Below, one piece after another: positions 30,986-42,193 of a DNA stretch of 64,000 nucleotides. The notes under the pieces are model-generated. The model was not told where the DNA came from, ran no database searches, and saw nothing but the letters and a program-made list of their open reading frames with translations. The stretch is from Escarpia spicata. Its lineage: Eukaryota; Annelida; Polychaeta; Sabellida; Siboglinidae. The stretch is from positions 21,813,921-21,877,920 of the forward strand of contig OZ023213.1 of assembly GCA_963995525.1 (NCBI GenBank), in the 5' to 3' direction. The position numbers and the translations under genes were made by a program. Within the stretch, counting starts at the first letter, position 1, and each line of letters starts with the position of its first letter.

Positions 30986-31829
30986 ATGGAACTTTTGAAG
31001 AAGGGTGCACTTTTTTGTAAATGTACGTTACTGTTATCAGTACTGGTCTGGGGCTGTTTGTACTTTGGATTCCCCGAGCTGTCGGATTTCTGTGATGTCA
31101 GTGTGTCTGTGAAGTTATTGTCTATTGCTGTGCCGATTTCTATGATTTGTTCGTTGTCATGTTGTTGCCTTACAAGTGGTTTTTAGTTGTGATGTTGTTG
31201 TCCTGTGGTTTTTAGTTGTGATGTTGTTGTCCTGTGGTTTTTAGTTGTGATGTTGTTGTCTTGTGGTTTTTAGTTGTGATGTTGTTTCTGGCAGGTCGAA
31301 GATGATTACATTGTTTAGTCTTTTTTCTCTTTCTTTTGTTTCAATGTTTTGCTCTTTCACTTGTAGTTGTACCACTTCTTTGACTTCAGTTGGGCTGATG
31401 GTTCACTTTGTTTGGGCTTGTGTTGGGTTCTTTTTTATCTTGGATTCTGAAATAATTTCTCTCACTGTTTTCTTGTCAACTTTGGATCCAAGTTCTTTTT
31501 CTATTTCATTTATTCTTTTCCACTTTCTTTAAGAATTGTTTGCACCTCTTCTCACATCTCTTTTCTTTCTTGAGATTTTTCATTACTTTTGAGTCACAGG
31601 GTGCACAAAACCAATGTACGTGCTGTTTGTTCTCTGTTCTTTATCGTTTATGTTCACATATTCAATACAGAAATGTTTCTCGCAGAATTTGCATTCTAGG
31701 AGTTTATGGTTTGGTCCTTTGACGTTTTGTTTACCCGCTGTGCATGTCCAAACTTCATCATCCACAGTTGTCCACTGAAAGTCGGTTTAACGTTTTGTTC
31801 TTGGATTTTTGCTGGTTGCCATAACCTAC
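30976..31829 (-). pseudogene. LINE family 2 ORF1, second copy
   Basis: Near-identical to 20978-21749, but without the hAT-like insertion, so it continues into KKCTLLQKFHYIKDK down to 30976. It has the same PHD-like finger (VWTCTAGKQN near 31750, HFCIEY with one Cys replaced by Tyr, WFCAP near 31600). Deletion of the YKLMTD-containing segment near 31640 and extra 29-bp units break the frame. The start codon region lies near 31824. Confidence 0.82.
31175..31290. repeat. 29-bp tandem repeat, four units
   Basis: TGGTTTTTAGTTGTGATGTTG recurs about every 29 bp from 31178 to 31265. There is one more unit than at 21121-21207, showing copy-number change between the two loci. Confidence 0.8.
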
Positions 31830-32684
31830 TTTAGTTTTTATAGATAGGCCCACCTGTCTATACTATTATAGGAATGGTTATATACATGAAATATACTCAA
31901 TCAATGTTTTTATTGGGCTGGTTGTGGCATTCTAATAAGGTTCTCATGACATGGGACATTTAACATTATTTTTCAAATTCAGTTTCACGCACCCTTTGCA
32001 GTTGTGCAGTGCGCATTGCACTGCACAACTCCTAGCTTAGCCCCAGAAGGGGTTGTATGCCTGTGTAGAGAAACCTAAGGGTTATGCCTATGGCTATGTC
32101 TATGCAACAAGATTCGTTCTTGCCTAGGCAAGGTCAAGTTAAATAAACCTAATCCAAGACTAGGGCTACGCCATGGCTAACAATATATTTTACAGTGAAA
32201 GATCATTGACATTGCCCTGTTTATATACTATATTAGGCTGTTACCGCTATTATACTACTACTTCATAGCGACTCGCCTGGCTAGTATACCTATACAGACT
32301 GTGTGCATAATAGTTTATACAGCGGCAACGCCTTCAATTGAACAATGACAGCATGCGCATATGTGCCATGACTAACAGAGAATCAGAATATCACTGGACG
32401 ATTGATCACTGCATAAACGCGGCTCCAAAATTTCAAAAATTCACCAAATAGTAAACTTGCGACAATAACAACGGCAACAAACGCATTCCTCATTTTCAGC
32501 AAGCAGCCTTGCGAATTTTTGTAGAATATAGACGAGTTCGATGCTTTGGTTGTCATAACAGCTCGATTTTAGGCTAACGGCAGCATCGGTGCTATGCACG
32601 TACGTTGCCTAGAGCAGGAACAACCAACGCGTGACGACGCAATCATCGACACGCCGATGCACACTGATACCCAGATCTTTATAC
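31830..32684. repeat. Duplicated segment, copy 2, first part
   Basis: Collinear with 21750-22672 with scattered substitutions and small deletions (for example the CCTAACCCTAAGCC stretch near 22008 is missing). The minus-strand exon candidate recurs at 32445-32493, but its donor reads GTGAAT. The copy is interrupted at 32684 by a TIR element and resumes at 33948. Confidence 0.8.
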
Positions 32685-33947
32685 AGGGATACACGGTTCT
32701 ACCATATATGGGCATCCGCCATCTTAAATAAGTTTTTGAAAACAAGACTTCGAGTAAATAAAGACACGTGCGTCGATATAGATATCCATTTCTATGTTAA
32801 TGTGCCTTTTCTTATGTCAGTTACAAGCACGTTTTAAGACATATTCATTCGTAAGTACCTATTCGTTTATACAGTTTGCTGTTTATAGTATTAAGTTGAT
32901 ACAAGTTCGTGCGATTTTGTTAAACAATATTGGAAAAGGTAGTTTATGTTTGGAAAGTTTACAAATATGGAATTGTAAAAAAACAATAAATGAAAGGCGC
33001 CACTGCCGACAGTTGAAGGCTCACAGCATGGCAACACGCAACGAAACTGTAATGTATACACATCACAGAGCATTGTTATGTATTGGCAGCTTTACAGGAG
33101 TTGACTATTACGAATAGGTTCGTAAAATGTCGCCCGATAACGTGAAATATGTCGTAGGTTTACACCAACACATAGCGAATGTGCTACACCGTCATTAATT
33201 GCCGCTAATATAAATATATAGTTTTGCATAACATTAATTTAATGTCTCGCAAACATCGTTATGCCTCATTTCCTGTGAAATTTAATGGGATATTTTACAC
33301 CCATTCATTGACCAAGATTTACATAGGCCTAATTCCCAAAAAATCGGTGGCACAGTTTATGCCATATCGTCATTATCGAGTACAAGTTTCACTGATTTAA
33401 AAATTGCCTAGTGCATATTAAGCACAAATAGTAACCGAAACTAACAATCTGAAGAGTTTAGAGGAATCCTGCGATTCGCTGCTTGCAGGCTTGGGGTTCA
33501 TGGGGCCGATAGGAGGATGAAATGAGAATTTGGGGTTGCACCCCGCTTATGCTAGGTAATGAAGGGGAGTCACAGATTTTCATATAGGGCCCAACTAGCT
33601 AGAGGATCTTGCCCTAACTGTGACCCGTGCCACGGTAAAATCAAATGGATAGGTTGTAAAAAAGTACTATTAAATTAAACTGCTTTAAATAGCCTTAAAT
33701 GAAAAGATAAGATCGAATATTCACTTAAGAATATAAGTTAGAATAATGCAGTGTTCATTTATACACACCTTGGAATTGGTATCTCGTAAGTCTGATTTAT
33801 ATAACAAAATACTTGGCTTTAATCACTTGAATGAGCAACTCCAAAATCTTGTATCCTGTGTTTTGCTTTGTTCTTGTACCCACGTGTGTTTATTTACTCG
33901 CAACTCTGATCTAGGTCAAGATGGCGTCGGAACCGTGTCTCCGTGTA
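32685..33947. mobile_element. 1.26-kb TIR element inserted in the duplicated segment
   Basis: The uninterrupted copy reads GATCTTTATCTCGAGC (22661-22676). Here GATCTTTAT is followed by ACAGGGATACACGGTTC, and the right end is GGAACCGTGTCTCCGTG before TATCTCGAGC. The ends are inverted (CA(C)GG-ATACACGGTTC / CACGGAGACACGGTTC), both followed internally by CGCCATCTT. A TAT target duplication is suggested. No transposase was recognised; a 107-codon frame at 32794-33117 has no visible domain. Confidence 0.75.
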
Positions 33948-34284
33948 TCTCGAGCAAAAGAAAAATGAAGTGTCGGTGCTGCGTCGATAGTAGACTTACT
34001 GACTGTATGGTATTTTCAAAGTGCCAATATTGGAATTTCAAAGACGAGGGTGTGGACTTAAAGAAACATTCCAGAGTCCACTGTAAACAACAAACAATAG
34101 CAATCCGCCGTAAACAAAATATACCAATTATAATGCTACAAGTATTACTACACACCTAATTCAGGTGATTTGCCAGATGGCAACACAAACCAAAAACTTA
34201 TTATCTGTGGGCTCCGTGATGTGACGCCACCGTGTGTGGTGTCAAAGCGAGACTGGTTCACAGCCCACCGTGTTGTGAGATCAT
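33948..34284. repeat. Duplicated segment, copy 2, second part
   Basis: Matches 22673-23004 (AAGTGTCGGTGCTGCGTCG, CCAATATTGGAATTTCAAAGACG, GTGACGCCACCGTGTG). It is interrupted at 34284/34285 by the Harbinger-like element; the remaining part resumes at 36731. Confidence 0.82.
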
Positions 34285-34483
34285 GGCCCGAGGTTATAAA
34301 GCCGTACTCGGTGCTCGGTGCTCAGAATTCCATGCTCAAGCCTCGCTTTCACACCATGCTCATACTCACGGAGGTTATAACACTTTCTGAGCACGTAATC
34401 GTACTGAGACTTGAGCATGAAACGTCTATATTCTGAGTATGCTATGGACCTTGCAGCTTGCTCAACGCCGTACTCAAACAAAG

Positions 34484-34852
34484 ATGGCAGCTCACGTAGA
34501 AATTAGTCGAATTCGTTGTCCAAATTCGATGTTTTCGAGAAGAAACGCAGCTCGATACCAGCGTCCGAGTCGCTTCCGAGATGTAATCAATCCATTTCAA
34601 GAAGTGGAACAACACGAAATTAGCGAAAGATTCCGTGTTATGCCTCAAACTGCACTATTTACTGAACATTTGTTAAATCTAGCGGGAGACACTACGACAC
34701 AATGTTACAACGTTTATGTTTTGGTGGCACCTTTTCGACGACGGAGACCACTCGTTTACCGTTACTGCTTGGCGATACAATTTCACGATCAACTGCCGAG
34801 CAGTTCATACGAAACACTTCTCCAAAACAGTGTTGTTTACCTGGACGATTAA
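34484..34852 (+). pseudogene. Possible Harbinger transposase N-terminus
   Basis: 122 codons from ATG 34484. The segment FRDVINPFQEVEQHEISERF (about residues 30-50), then RVMPQTALFTEHLL, has the spacing of the N-terminal helical region of Harbinger nucleases (RN..E..D.E...RYR.....I..L..LL). After about residue 65 the expected LRFxAxGSF region cannot be read cleanly; alternate frames (CFGGTF, MFWWHLFDD) suggest a frameshift or an exon end. Catalytic DDE residues are not visible downstream. The assignment rests on this short match plus the TIR and 3-bp duplication. Confidence 0.5.
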
Positions 34853-36560
34853 TAAAATACCACGCCAGACATTAAGCCATATCAATACAACGTACATGTG
34901 TATACCTTAAAAAATATAAAATAACTACTAAAATTATGAGGTAACAAAGTTTACCCCTCAACACAACCAAGTTTTGTTATTGCCTGAAACTGCTATTAGC
35001 TTAGGTAAGCCCTATTAATATATCATTATTTTGTAGTGCCGTTTTTTTTAATTGGGAATACTGGAGGAGTACTAAGTAGTATAAAACATATTATTTATAT
35101 TGTTTCATCGTTTTTAATATGAATAGCATACTAATAATAAAGCCCGTGCAACGTTGATATAATTGGTAGCCACGTCCAAGGCTTTGTGGATGTCATATTA
35201 CAAATTTGTAATGCCTATGTTTTTGCAATCCAAGGGCAGGAATAAGACTTCAACACAGAGGTAGACGATGCAGAACATATGCAGACATCCTCAATAAATT
35301 GACAACTTAAATGTATATATGATTATACTGGCATTGGTGTGGTCACTCAGTCACTACTTTTGTTAAAGTGAACATTTAGAAAATGAATATGATCACATTT
35401 ACAAGGATACCAAAATTTTACTAGTTGGATGAACTAACAAGCAATACATCGTTTATATCTTTCTAATAAAATGGTTTACCCTGTAGTAAAGCAATGTTTT
35501 TCAAATAAAAATTATACAAACTATACCAATTATACTGAAGCAATGAATACATACTTGTTGAGAATCGAATATAAGATGTACTCAAAATGTAGCCATACTT
35601 GTTGAGGGAATGCTGCACAGCTGACTGAGATGGTTATTGCATCAGGACGGAAGACCATAGCATAACTGTGTGTTTGACTTATAAGCTCAAACCCAGCATG
35701 GTGGTGAAGACAGTGACTAATGTAGTGCAGTTTAAGAAAGTAGTATTTCAAAGATGCAACAAGCAAATGTGAAGCAAACTATGTAAAACAACTTAGAATG
35801 TGGTTATTATACAAGTATGTTATGTGTATATATTATACTTTTAAACGTGTAATTGTACATCGAAATATAATAATATTATATGCACATATCTGTACAAAAA
35901 CAACAGTTATGTATAACATGGATTTGGGTCAATTGTAACTATTTTGAACTTAGGCTTTTCAAATAATAATTTTTGTTTAATGAAACAGTTATGAAATTAT
36001 TGCCACATAATTACACGAATTTGGGACACGCAACGATATGATTAGAGGTGGGGTAAGTTGAATTTCAGATCAGAGTATGTATATCCCCGAATCCTCCGGC
36101 ACAGTTGATATATAATGGCCGCTCCCATGCAACTACGTTTTGTCAGTTCATTTGTTGCAGTATCACAAGTACGAATGCCAACTCAATTTGATGTGTGTAA
36201 GTTATTTATTTATTATAAACACGGTAACATCAACGCCATCGAGCCCGAATTCATCGTACCTACTTAATGTTACAATGATACAACATATCATAAATAATAC
36301 AGCGTGACTGACCAGTGGCAGGTCATGTTACTACTGTTTTACGCTATTTTATCTTTTGAATTGTCTTGTGCCATGTCTGTTCCATTGTGCACGGCGAAGT
36401 ACTTTCCTCGCAGCGTTATTCAGTCGATATTCCTCTGCGCATTTCACCATAAAATAAACACATTAACAACGGCATAGGTCTTCGTCCATCACCGTTTTAT
36501 AGTCGGAAGTTGATATTGTTTATAAATAGGTGTAGGTTTGTTATCTTCGTCAACAAGAGA
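34853..36560. other. Interior of the Harbinger-like element, non-coding
   Basis: AT-rich, no recognisable nuclease or MYB-like ORF. A short frame at 36127-36198 ends just before a donor-like GTGTAAGT and could be an exon relic, but nothing identifies it. Confidence 0.4.
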
Positions 36561-36730
36561 GCTCCGAAAGAGCTCTTTCTTTTGCTCTCGTACTCAAGAC
36601 GGCGTACTCAGTTGAGCACGTACTCAAGTTTTATAACCACCGTGAGCATGGATTCTCCGGTGAGCGTGAGATCTCGAGTCTGAGCGTGGAGTTGAGTATG
36701 AGCACTGAATGCGCTTTATAACCTCGGGCC

Positions 36731-37632
36731 CAAGTCATAAGTAACTCTGTAACCATAACTATGTTGACTGGTAATTGCTAGTTTGGTGGAGGGAATTGGT
36801 TAATTTGTAATTGCTAGAATTGTTGGGTTCGGATTGTTATTGTTGGTTTCTGACTGTTAACTGCCTGCCCAGTGTGGAGGTTATTAAGCACTCATTAGTA
36901 AATCGCATAACGTGAACCGTGTATTGTTTGCTCGTATGTAGGTTATTAAAATGACATTAGTAAACAGACCAATCACGCCGGGGATGGACACAGCGGATGG
37001 AGGCAGCTACAGTTACAGATAGCTGGCTGTAGGATGTTTAAAATTACTTCTATTTTCCTGGCGGGATGGTCTTAATCGTTTACATAAATCATTATCTGAC
37101 AGTGTATGGAACACGATTGTGTCTGGACACAGATGATATTTCACTGTTGGTAATTATTGAGTATTCAATAAATTCATAAGGTGCAGATATGCTAGGAACG
37201 GTAGAGCACAGATTAGGAAGTAAATGTTTCACTTGCCAATGTGCAAGACAATGTTTGTTCAGTACGTCCTTAAGGTGTGACTATGGAGTGTTGGATTGTT
37301 ATATATATAGGGGATAGGATATAGGATAAGGGAGAGAGAGGGAGAAGACAAAACGGCGGAGATGGATGGACTGATACTACAATAAAGCCAACGTGTAGGT
37401 CGAATCTGATCTTATGTGTTTATTAATGTAAGTTCTTTGTTAGTCATGTTCTTGGGCTAACCTGAACGAAGTAGGGTGAATACCTGAACTTGACAGAAAG
37501 GGCTTCTACAGTGTGGCGTCACTCTTATGTATACAGCCACCTTTTCTTGGGACGTGTAGTTTCCATTCCAGTTTGCGGTAGGTTCTCCAGGGCTCCAGAT
37601 CTCTGCATAATGTTGAGAACAAAAGCCGATAC
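36731..37632. other. End of duplicated segment, then unassigned sequence
   Basis: 36731-36773 finishes the duplication (CATAAGTAACTCTGTAACC). Beyond it two GGTTATTAA..CATTAGTAAA words recur about 62 bp apart (36882-36970). A stretch 37100-37510 has TGTATGG.., AATAAAG (37382) and TTCTACA followed by GTGTGGCGTCAC, which might be a solo LTR next to a TGGCG-type primer site, but no second LTR was found. Confidence 0.35.
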
Positions 37633-37794
37633 TGCTACATTTGCTCAGGCCTCACTGTACAGACGTTAGTATAATCAGGCAGAACAGAGACGATAGTCTT
37701 ACTAAATCAAACTTTATTAAACGTGGCTGCCGCGATCAGGGAGCGTCCTGTTATTCTATTTTCCGGGGAGACGTCATTAAGCGATATTGTTACA
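37633..37794 (-). mobile_element. 3' LTR of gypsy element C
   Basis: 162 bp matching 42194-42358 with roughly a dozen differences. On the minus strand it begins TGTAACAATATC and ends AAATGTAGCA (TG..CA). Just upstream on the minus strand lies a polypurine tract, ACGGAGGGGA (37795-37804). The outer flank GATAC (37628-37632) pairs with AATAC at 42359-42363, an imperfect 5-bp target duplication. Confidence 0.88.
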
Positions 37795-38216
37795 TCCCCT
37801 CCGTTTTACAAGCAACATGTACTCAACCAAAACATACTAACGTATTAAAGTAACCAACTCATTACGTCTATGGATCAGCATCAGTGTTTCGAAGTGATAT
37901 AAATAAAATAAACTTGCCAAAACCTGAATGCAACATAACTGAATCACAAAACGTTCCCGCTAACACTAAACACTACATAACACACTCTATTTCACTATAG
38001 CAGCAACACTCCTGACGTCATGCTAAAGCCAAAATGGCATGGTCAACATGCAAACGGTCAATTATGAGAATACCACCAGACAACATGTCATGCTCATACG
38101 AACATGGCATACATGAACATATGGAATAGGATGGAGCATCCACAATTTAACATACATGCGAGTCCGCATCAATCAACTCTGCACACATCAATGTTCAGGT
38201 AAGTATCACCAACTGT
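37795..38216 (-). other. Gypsy C 3' untranslated region
   Basis: Polypurine tract at its LTR end, otherwise non-coding. It includes the GAACATATGGAATAGGATGG segment (38117-38136) shared with element B, where B joins element A. Confidence 0.6.
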
Positions 38217-39370
38217 TCATTTAGATACAACATAGTCCTTGTATTTGCTGGGTAGCTTGGACTTGTTGATTCTCTCGGACTTCCTGGGTGTCGTTGGACG
38301 TACCGGAGAGTGTGGTTCTATCTGGCCACTCTGGTGTTGTTGTTCAACCGGTGTGTTGGCCCGAATTGGGTCAACTGGAGTGATTAGAGGATCATCTTGG
38401 GATGGGATATCCATGGACTCCTCAACCAACACATGAGGTGGTATTTCGTGTTACATTCTTGGGTGTACACGGTTGCGCCTGTACACTGTTCCCTCACTAT
38501 CTTCAACTTCATAGGACCTTTCATCCAGTCGTCTCACGACCTTCGCTTTCTTCCATGACTTCACTCCAAGCTTGAACGACTTCATTCGGACGGTATCACC
38601 TTGATGCAGATGTGGGAGATCTGTAGCAGATTTGTCATAGTACTTGGCTTGACGGCATTGTGTCCTTTTCAGCATATCTGTTTCATGTTGCTGCACAGTC
38701 GACCGCAACTCCAGAAGACTTTGAGCTGTTGGAAGAATAGTTTTCGTCCGCCTACCTAGTAGCCTCTGTGCAGGACTACTATCCATTTCTTGAGTTGGGG
38801 TGTTGCGGATATTCAGCAGTGCCAAATATTAGTCATCACCAGCGCATTGTGCTTTCTTGATAATCTTATTTGCAGTTTTCACTGATGATTCCACCTTGTC
38901 GTTTGAGCGACTGTGGTGGGAGATGTCGTCACATGCTCGAATCCCCATTTCTTACTGAAATGAGCGAACTCGTCTGACACTACCTGTGGACCATTGTCAG
39001 TAACTACAGTATCCGGGATTACCATCCTGGCAAAGTGAGCTTTGAACTTTGTGATTACTGCCTTGGAGCCAGTGGTTGGTAGGTAGTCTATTTCCCAGAA
39101 GTTTTATCTGTAGTCAGTGGTGACAAGGTAGTCCTTTCCTTGGTAAGAGAACAGGTCGACACCGACCTTCTGCCATGGACGGTCCGGCACATCATGGCTC
39201 ATCAGAGTTTCCTGAGAACGTTCGAACTCACGACAGGCTTCACACGTTCGGATGTACTCTTTGATTTCGGCATTCATGCCAGGCCAGTACACCAACTCCC
39301 TTGCTCTTCTTAGGCATCCTTCAATGCCAACGTGGCCTAGGTGAACATTCTTCTTAATTTGTGATCTCAT
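38217..39370 (-). pseudogene. Gypsy C: integrase and C-terminal tail
   Basis: From 39370 downward: HLGHVGIEG..C..CREFER (HHCC zinc-binding) and VGVDLFSYQGKDYLV (first catalytic Asp) in 39370-39104. The core, with VVTDNGPQ (second Asp) near 39000, follows in broken frames. Then 38825-38451 has LLNIRNTP, QGDTVRMKSF and VEDSEGTVYRRNRVHPR, the GPY/F-like C-terminal module. A tail follows (38432-38217) with RKSERINKSKLPSKYKDYV. Stops at 39110 and near 38830 show inactivation. Confidence 0.88.
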
Positions 39371-39388
39371 GGATTGTGGAATTACAAG

Positions 39389-40070
39389 TCATTCGCCGCG
39401 GAACACCAACCCATCAGTGACGGCCAACTCATCTCTGAAGTGGTAGTATGGCACAGCAGGTGGCGGCACATCTGGTTTCTCGGGCCAGCCATGTTGCAGG
39501 ACAGTTGTCAGCACTTGTAGAGTGGCATCTTGCTCGGTAGCATTACGAATGTCCTGGACAACATCTTCTCTCATGGATAGATAGTCCACAGCGTGGATAG
39601 CTTCGAACTCAGTGGTCGGTTGTTATTGCCTCAAGTGGCTTGTGGTCACTGTAGACAAGGATGGGGCGACCATAGGTGAACTGATGCCACTTCCCAAGAG
39701 CAAAGACGACGGCCAGCATCTCTTTCTCTATAATGGCATATCTGGTCTCTGTGTTAGTCAAAGCACGACTGGCGTAAGCAATTGGTCTTCCTTCCTGAAG
39801 CAGTGCACATCCCAGGCCATAGTTGCTAGCATCACACTGAATGGCCAGTTGCTTACTCGCGTCAAAGTAAGCCAGAGTGGGTGCCTCAGCCAGGAGTTGT
39901 TTAATTGTTGTGAAAGCTTTCTTCTGAGCATATCCCCACATCCAGGCAACATATCGTTGTACAAGAGCAGCAATGGGACGGAATACGTCAGTTAACGTGG
40001 GTACGTATCTCGCCAGGTAAGTTACTGTACCTCTTAGCCTCTCCACAACGTCTCTGTCACACGGGCTCAT
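39389..40070 (-). pseudogene. Gypsy C: RNase H and linker
   Basis: 40070-39609 reads LRGTVTYLARYVP (RT connection), AIQCDASNYGLG (first Asp), RYAIIEKEMLAVVFA (Glu) and VYSDHKPLEAI (Asp). The linker 39589-39389 (DYLSMREDVVQDIRNATEQD) leads toward integrase. It is separated from integrase by a stop near 39375. Catalytic residues are retained. Confidence 0.9.
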
Positions 40071-40132
40071 CTTCAGAACAGCTTCGACCTTGGATGGGTC
40101 AGGTTTCAGACCATCAGCTGTGACAACATTGC

Positions 40133-40725
40133 CTAAGAACTGGATTTCATTCTCACTGAAGCGACATTTTTTATGGTCCAGTTTGATCCCATGTTCCTTG
40201 CATCTTTGGAGCAGCTTCTGGATCTTGACACATAGATCAGAGGCATCATATCCATGGATGATAATATCATCAGCAACATAGTGAACATTCTCCAGTCTTC
40301 CGGTGCTTGTTGCAGACGCTTTTGGAAAATTTCACTGCTGACTTTCAAGCCGAAAGGTAGTCGTCGCCAACGATACCGCCCAAACGGTGTTGCGAAAGTA
40401 GTCAGTAGGCTAGATTCTTCATCCAGTTCGCAGTGTAGATATCCTTGTTGCAAGTCACACACAGCAAATTTCTTGGAGTTCACAAGCTTCAGTAGAATGT
40501 CGTCCAGCACAGGAAGCTTGTAGTGTTCACGCTTTAGGGCTAGGTTGAGAGGTCTAGGATCAATGCAGATCCTGACAGCCCAGAACGTTTCTTGGCTACA
40601 GACATTTGGTTCACCCAATCAGTGGGTTGGTCCACTTTGACTATGATACCAGTGTGCTCTAGTCGGTCTAGCTCATCTTGCACGGTACTGGTCAGTGATT
40701 CTGGTAGGGTACGACGTGGTCTCAC
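40133..40725 (-). pseudogene. Gypsy C: reverse transcriptase
   Basis: RT N-terminus at 40725-40540 (RPRRTLPESLT, LDRLEHTGIIVKVD, W), then 40618-40133 with RICIDPRPLN, LPVLDDILLKL, FAVCDLQQGYLH and RRLPFGLK. The catalytic box YVADDIIIHG is read in a different frame (about 40275-40245), so at least two frameshifts break the enzyme. The pattern matches K02A2.6/Mag-type gypsy polymerases. Confidence 0.9.
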
Positions 40726-40932
40726 AACCGGTTAAGCATTTTGTTCCAGGGTGAGACGAATTTTCCCACCAGGAAGCGAGCCAAGTTTACCGTCGAACAC
40801 TTCAGGATAGTCTCCAGTGCATGGACTTTTGAGCAACTCTACAGCTGGAGACTGAAGTTACAGTTTCAAAATGCTCGTAGTTCACCATGGTGAGCGTCAT
40901 GCATTCAGCAGCTTTACGGCTGAGTAGTGGTG

Positions 40933-41289
40933 TCAGTTCGTCACATAGTCCACTTTGAACTTGTCTCCTGTAGCAGGATTTACGGTTTTTGCTCGGCACT
41001 TGCCGAGAGCTTCAGTCTTCACATTGTTCCACATGTTCAGAGTGATTGGTTCTGGGCGGATATCTTTCTCCTTCACATACTTCTTGGACCGTATGCTGAC
41101 AGTTGAACCACAATTAACCTGCATCTTAACTGACTGCTTTTTGACCAGCATGTTGCACAAAATGGGACCATCTTGAGAGCAGAGTGCGTGCACATCGGCA
41201 GTGACGCAGCTGATATCGCCAAAGCTAGTACCGGAGCTATCTGAGTCTGACCCATCTTGTACACTGTGAACAGTCTTAGGGCATTGCAT
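40933..41289 (-). pseudogene. Gypsy C: protease
   Basis: The minus strand has KMQVNCGSTVSIRSKKY near 41125-41075. Element B has D at the position of the first catalytic residue (VDCGS), so C carries an Asp-to-Asn change in an already unusual D-C-G triad. It continues to PATGDKFKVDYVTN, the same C-terminal residues as in B. Confidence 0.8.
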
Positions 41290-42109
41290 GAACCTCTGAA
41301 ATGGTTTCGACCCCTACACGCATCACACGTTCTTTCTTCATTGGGTGCGTTTTGCAGCAGAATTTGCATTTTCGCTGACAAGCAGATTTTCTTCCTCCGA
41401 ATGTCGAATTGGTAGTGTAGCGCCTGTATCTGGTGTCGATCCGGTTCACTGCTTCTGTTTTATTCAGAATTTTGCATTGTTCTTCAGCCTCTTGCATGCA
41501 CCGGCAGATGTCTACTGCTCTGGGTAGATCAAGTTGTGATTGTAAAATGAGTTTGTTGCGGATTTTGTCACTCCTTACACCGAGGATTATCCTGTCAACA
41601 ATCAACTTGTCTCGCATAGAGTTGCAAAACCCACAGGTTTTTTTGCTACATTTTTCAACACTGAGTAGTATTGTTCAAACGACTCGTTTTCCTGATTCCG
41701 GGTGTTAAACTTATGCCGTTCAAAGAATTCTTTTACTTCGCCCAAGATATGTTAGTCAAATTTTCTGATGATTTCAGCAGGCTTGACTCGCTCTTCTTCC
41801 GTCAAATACATACCATTGAAGATGCGTAGTGCATCTTTCCCAATACAGTGTAAAAGAAATGCCGTCACATATATTATATATCTGTCTGGCTTAGTGTCGA
41901 GTGCAGACACGATTATATAGTTTTCCAACATTTGTTTCCACAACTTGATTGGTTTCCAGTACCAATGCAGGCGGAGGCGAGCCACTGGGCAAGTTCACAT
42001 AGATATGATTCTGAGACAGAGGGTCATCGACATTTGGAGCAGCCACAGCAGGTTCCCGGACAGCGGCTACGCGGGCCGTTAGCGTTACAGTTGAATTATC
42101 GTCAGCCAT
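41276..42109 (-). pseudogene. Gypsy C: gag
   Basis: Starts at ATG 42109 with an Ala/Pro-rich N-terminus. A frameshift leads to 41985-41752 with RWKPIKLWKQMLENY-like start of the capsid fold and YVTAFLLHCIGKDALRIFNG. A further break leads to 41617-41276 with MRDKLIVDRIILGVRSDKIRNKLL, ICRCMQEAEEQC and a degenerate zinc-knuckle remnant (CKFCCKTHPM..). Three frames are needed, so gag is dead. Confidence 0.85.
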
Positions 42110-42193
42110 AGTTCACTCTTTAACACAAATGTCACTTTTGACAGAACTGCCTTGCCATATTCAGTTACCTTCGATATCTCACCGACGCCACCA

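Larger units (their letters stand above)
34285..36730 (+). mobile_element. Harbinger-like transposon, 2.45 kb
   Basis: Inverted ends GGCCCGAGGTTATAAAGC (34285-34302) and GCTTTATAACCTCGGGCC (36713-36730) match perfectly over 18 bp. The empty site in copy 1 reads GATCCTGTCATAAG; here GATCAT precedes and CAAGTCATAAG follows, implying a 3-bp duplication (CAT/CAA), as in PIF/Harbinger. Beyond the ends, both sides carry many GAGTA/GCTCA motifs and a second GGTTATAA about 85 bp in (34372 and, inverted, near 36633). One ORF resembles a Harbinger transposase N-terminus; the rest is AT-rich, so it is probably an internally decayed or deleted copy. Confidence 0.75.

Noticed and set aside
37100..37510. 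Possible solo LTR followed by GTGTGGCGTCAC
   Set aside because: Only one copy is present, the start cannot be fixed, and the internal region that should follow is replaced by gypsy element C.
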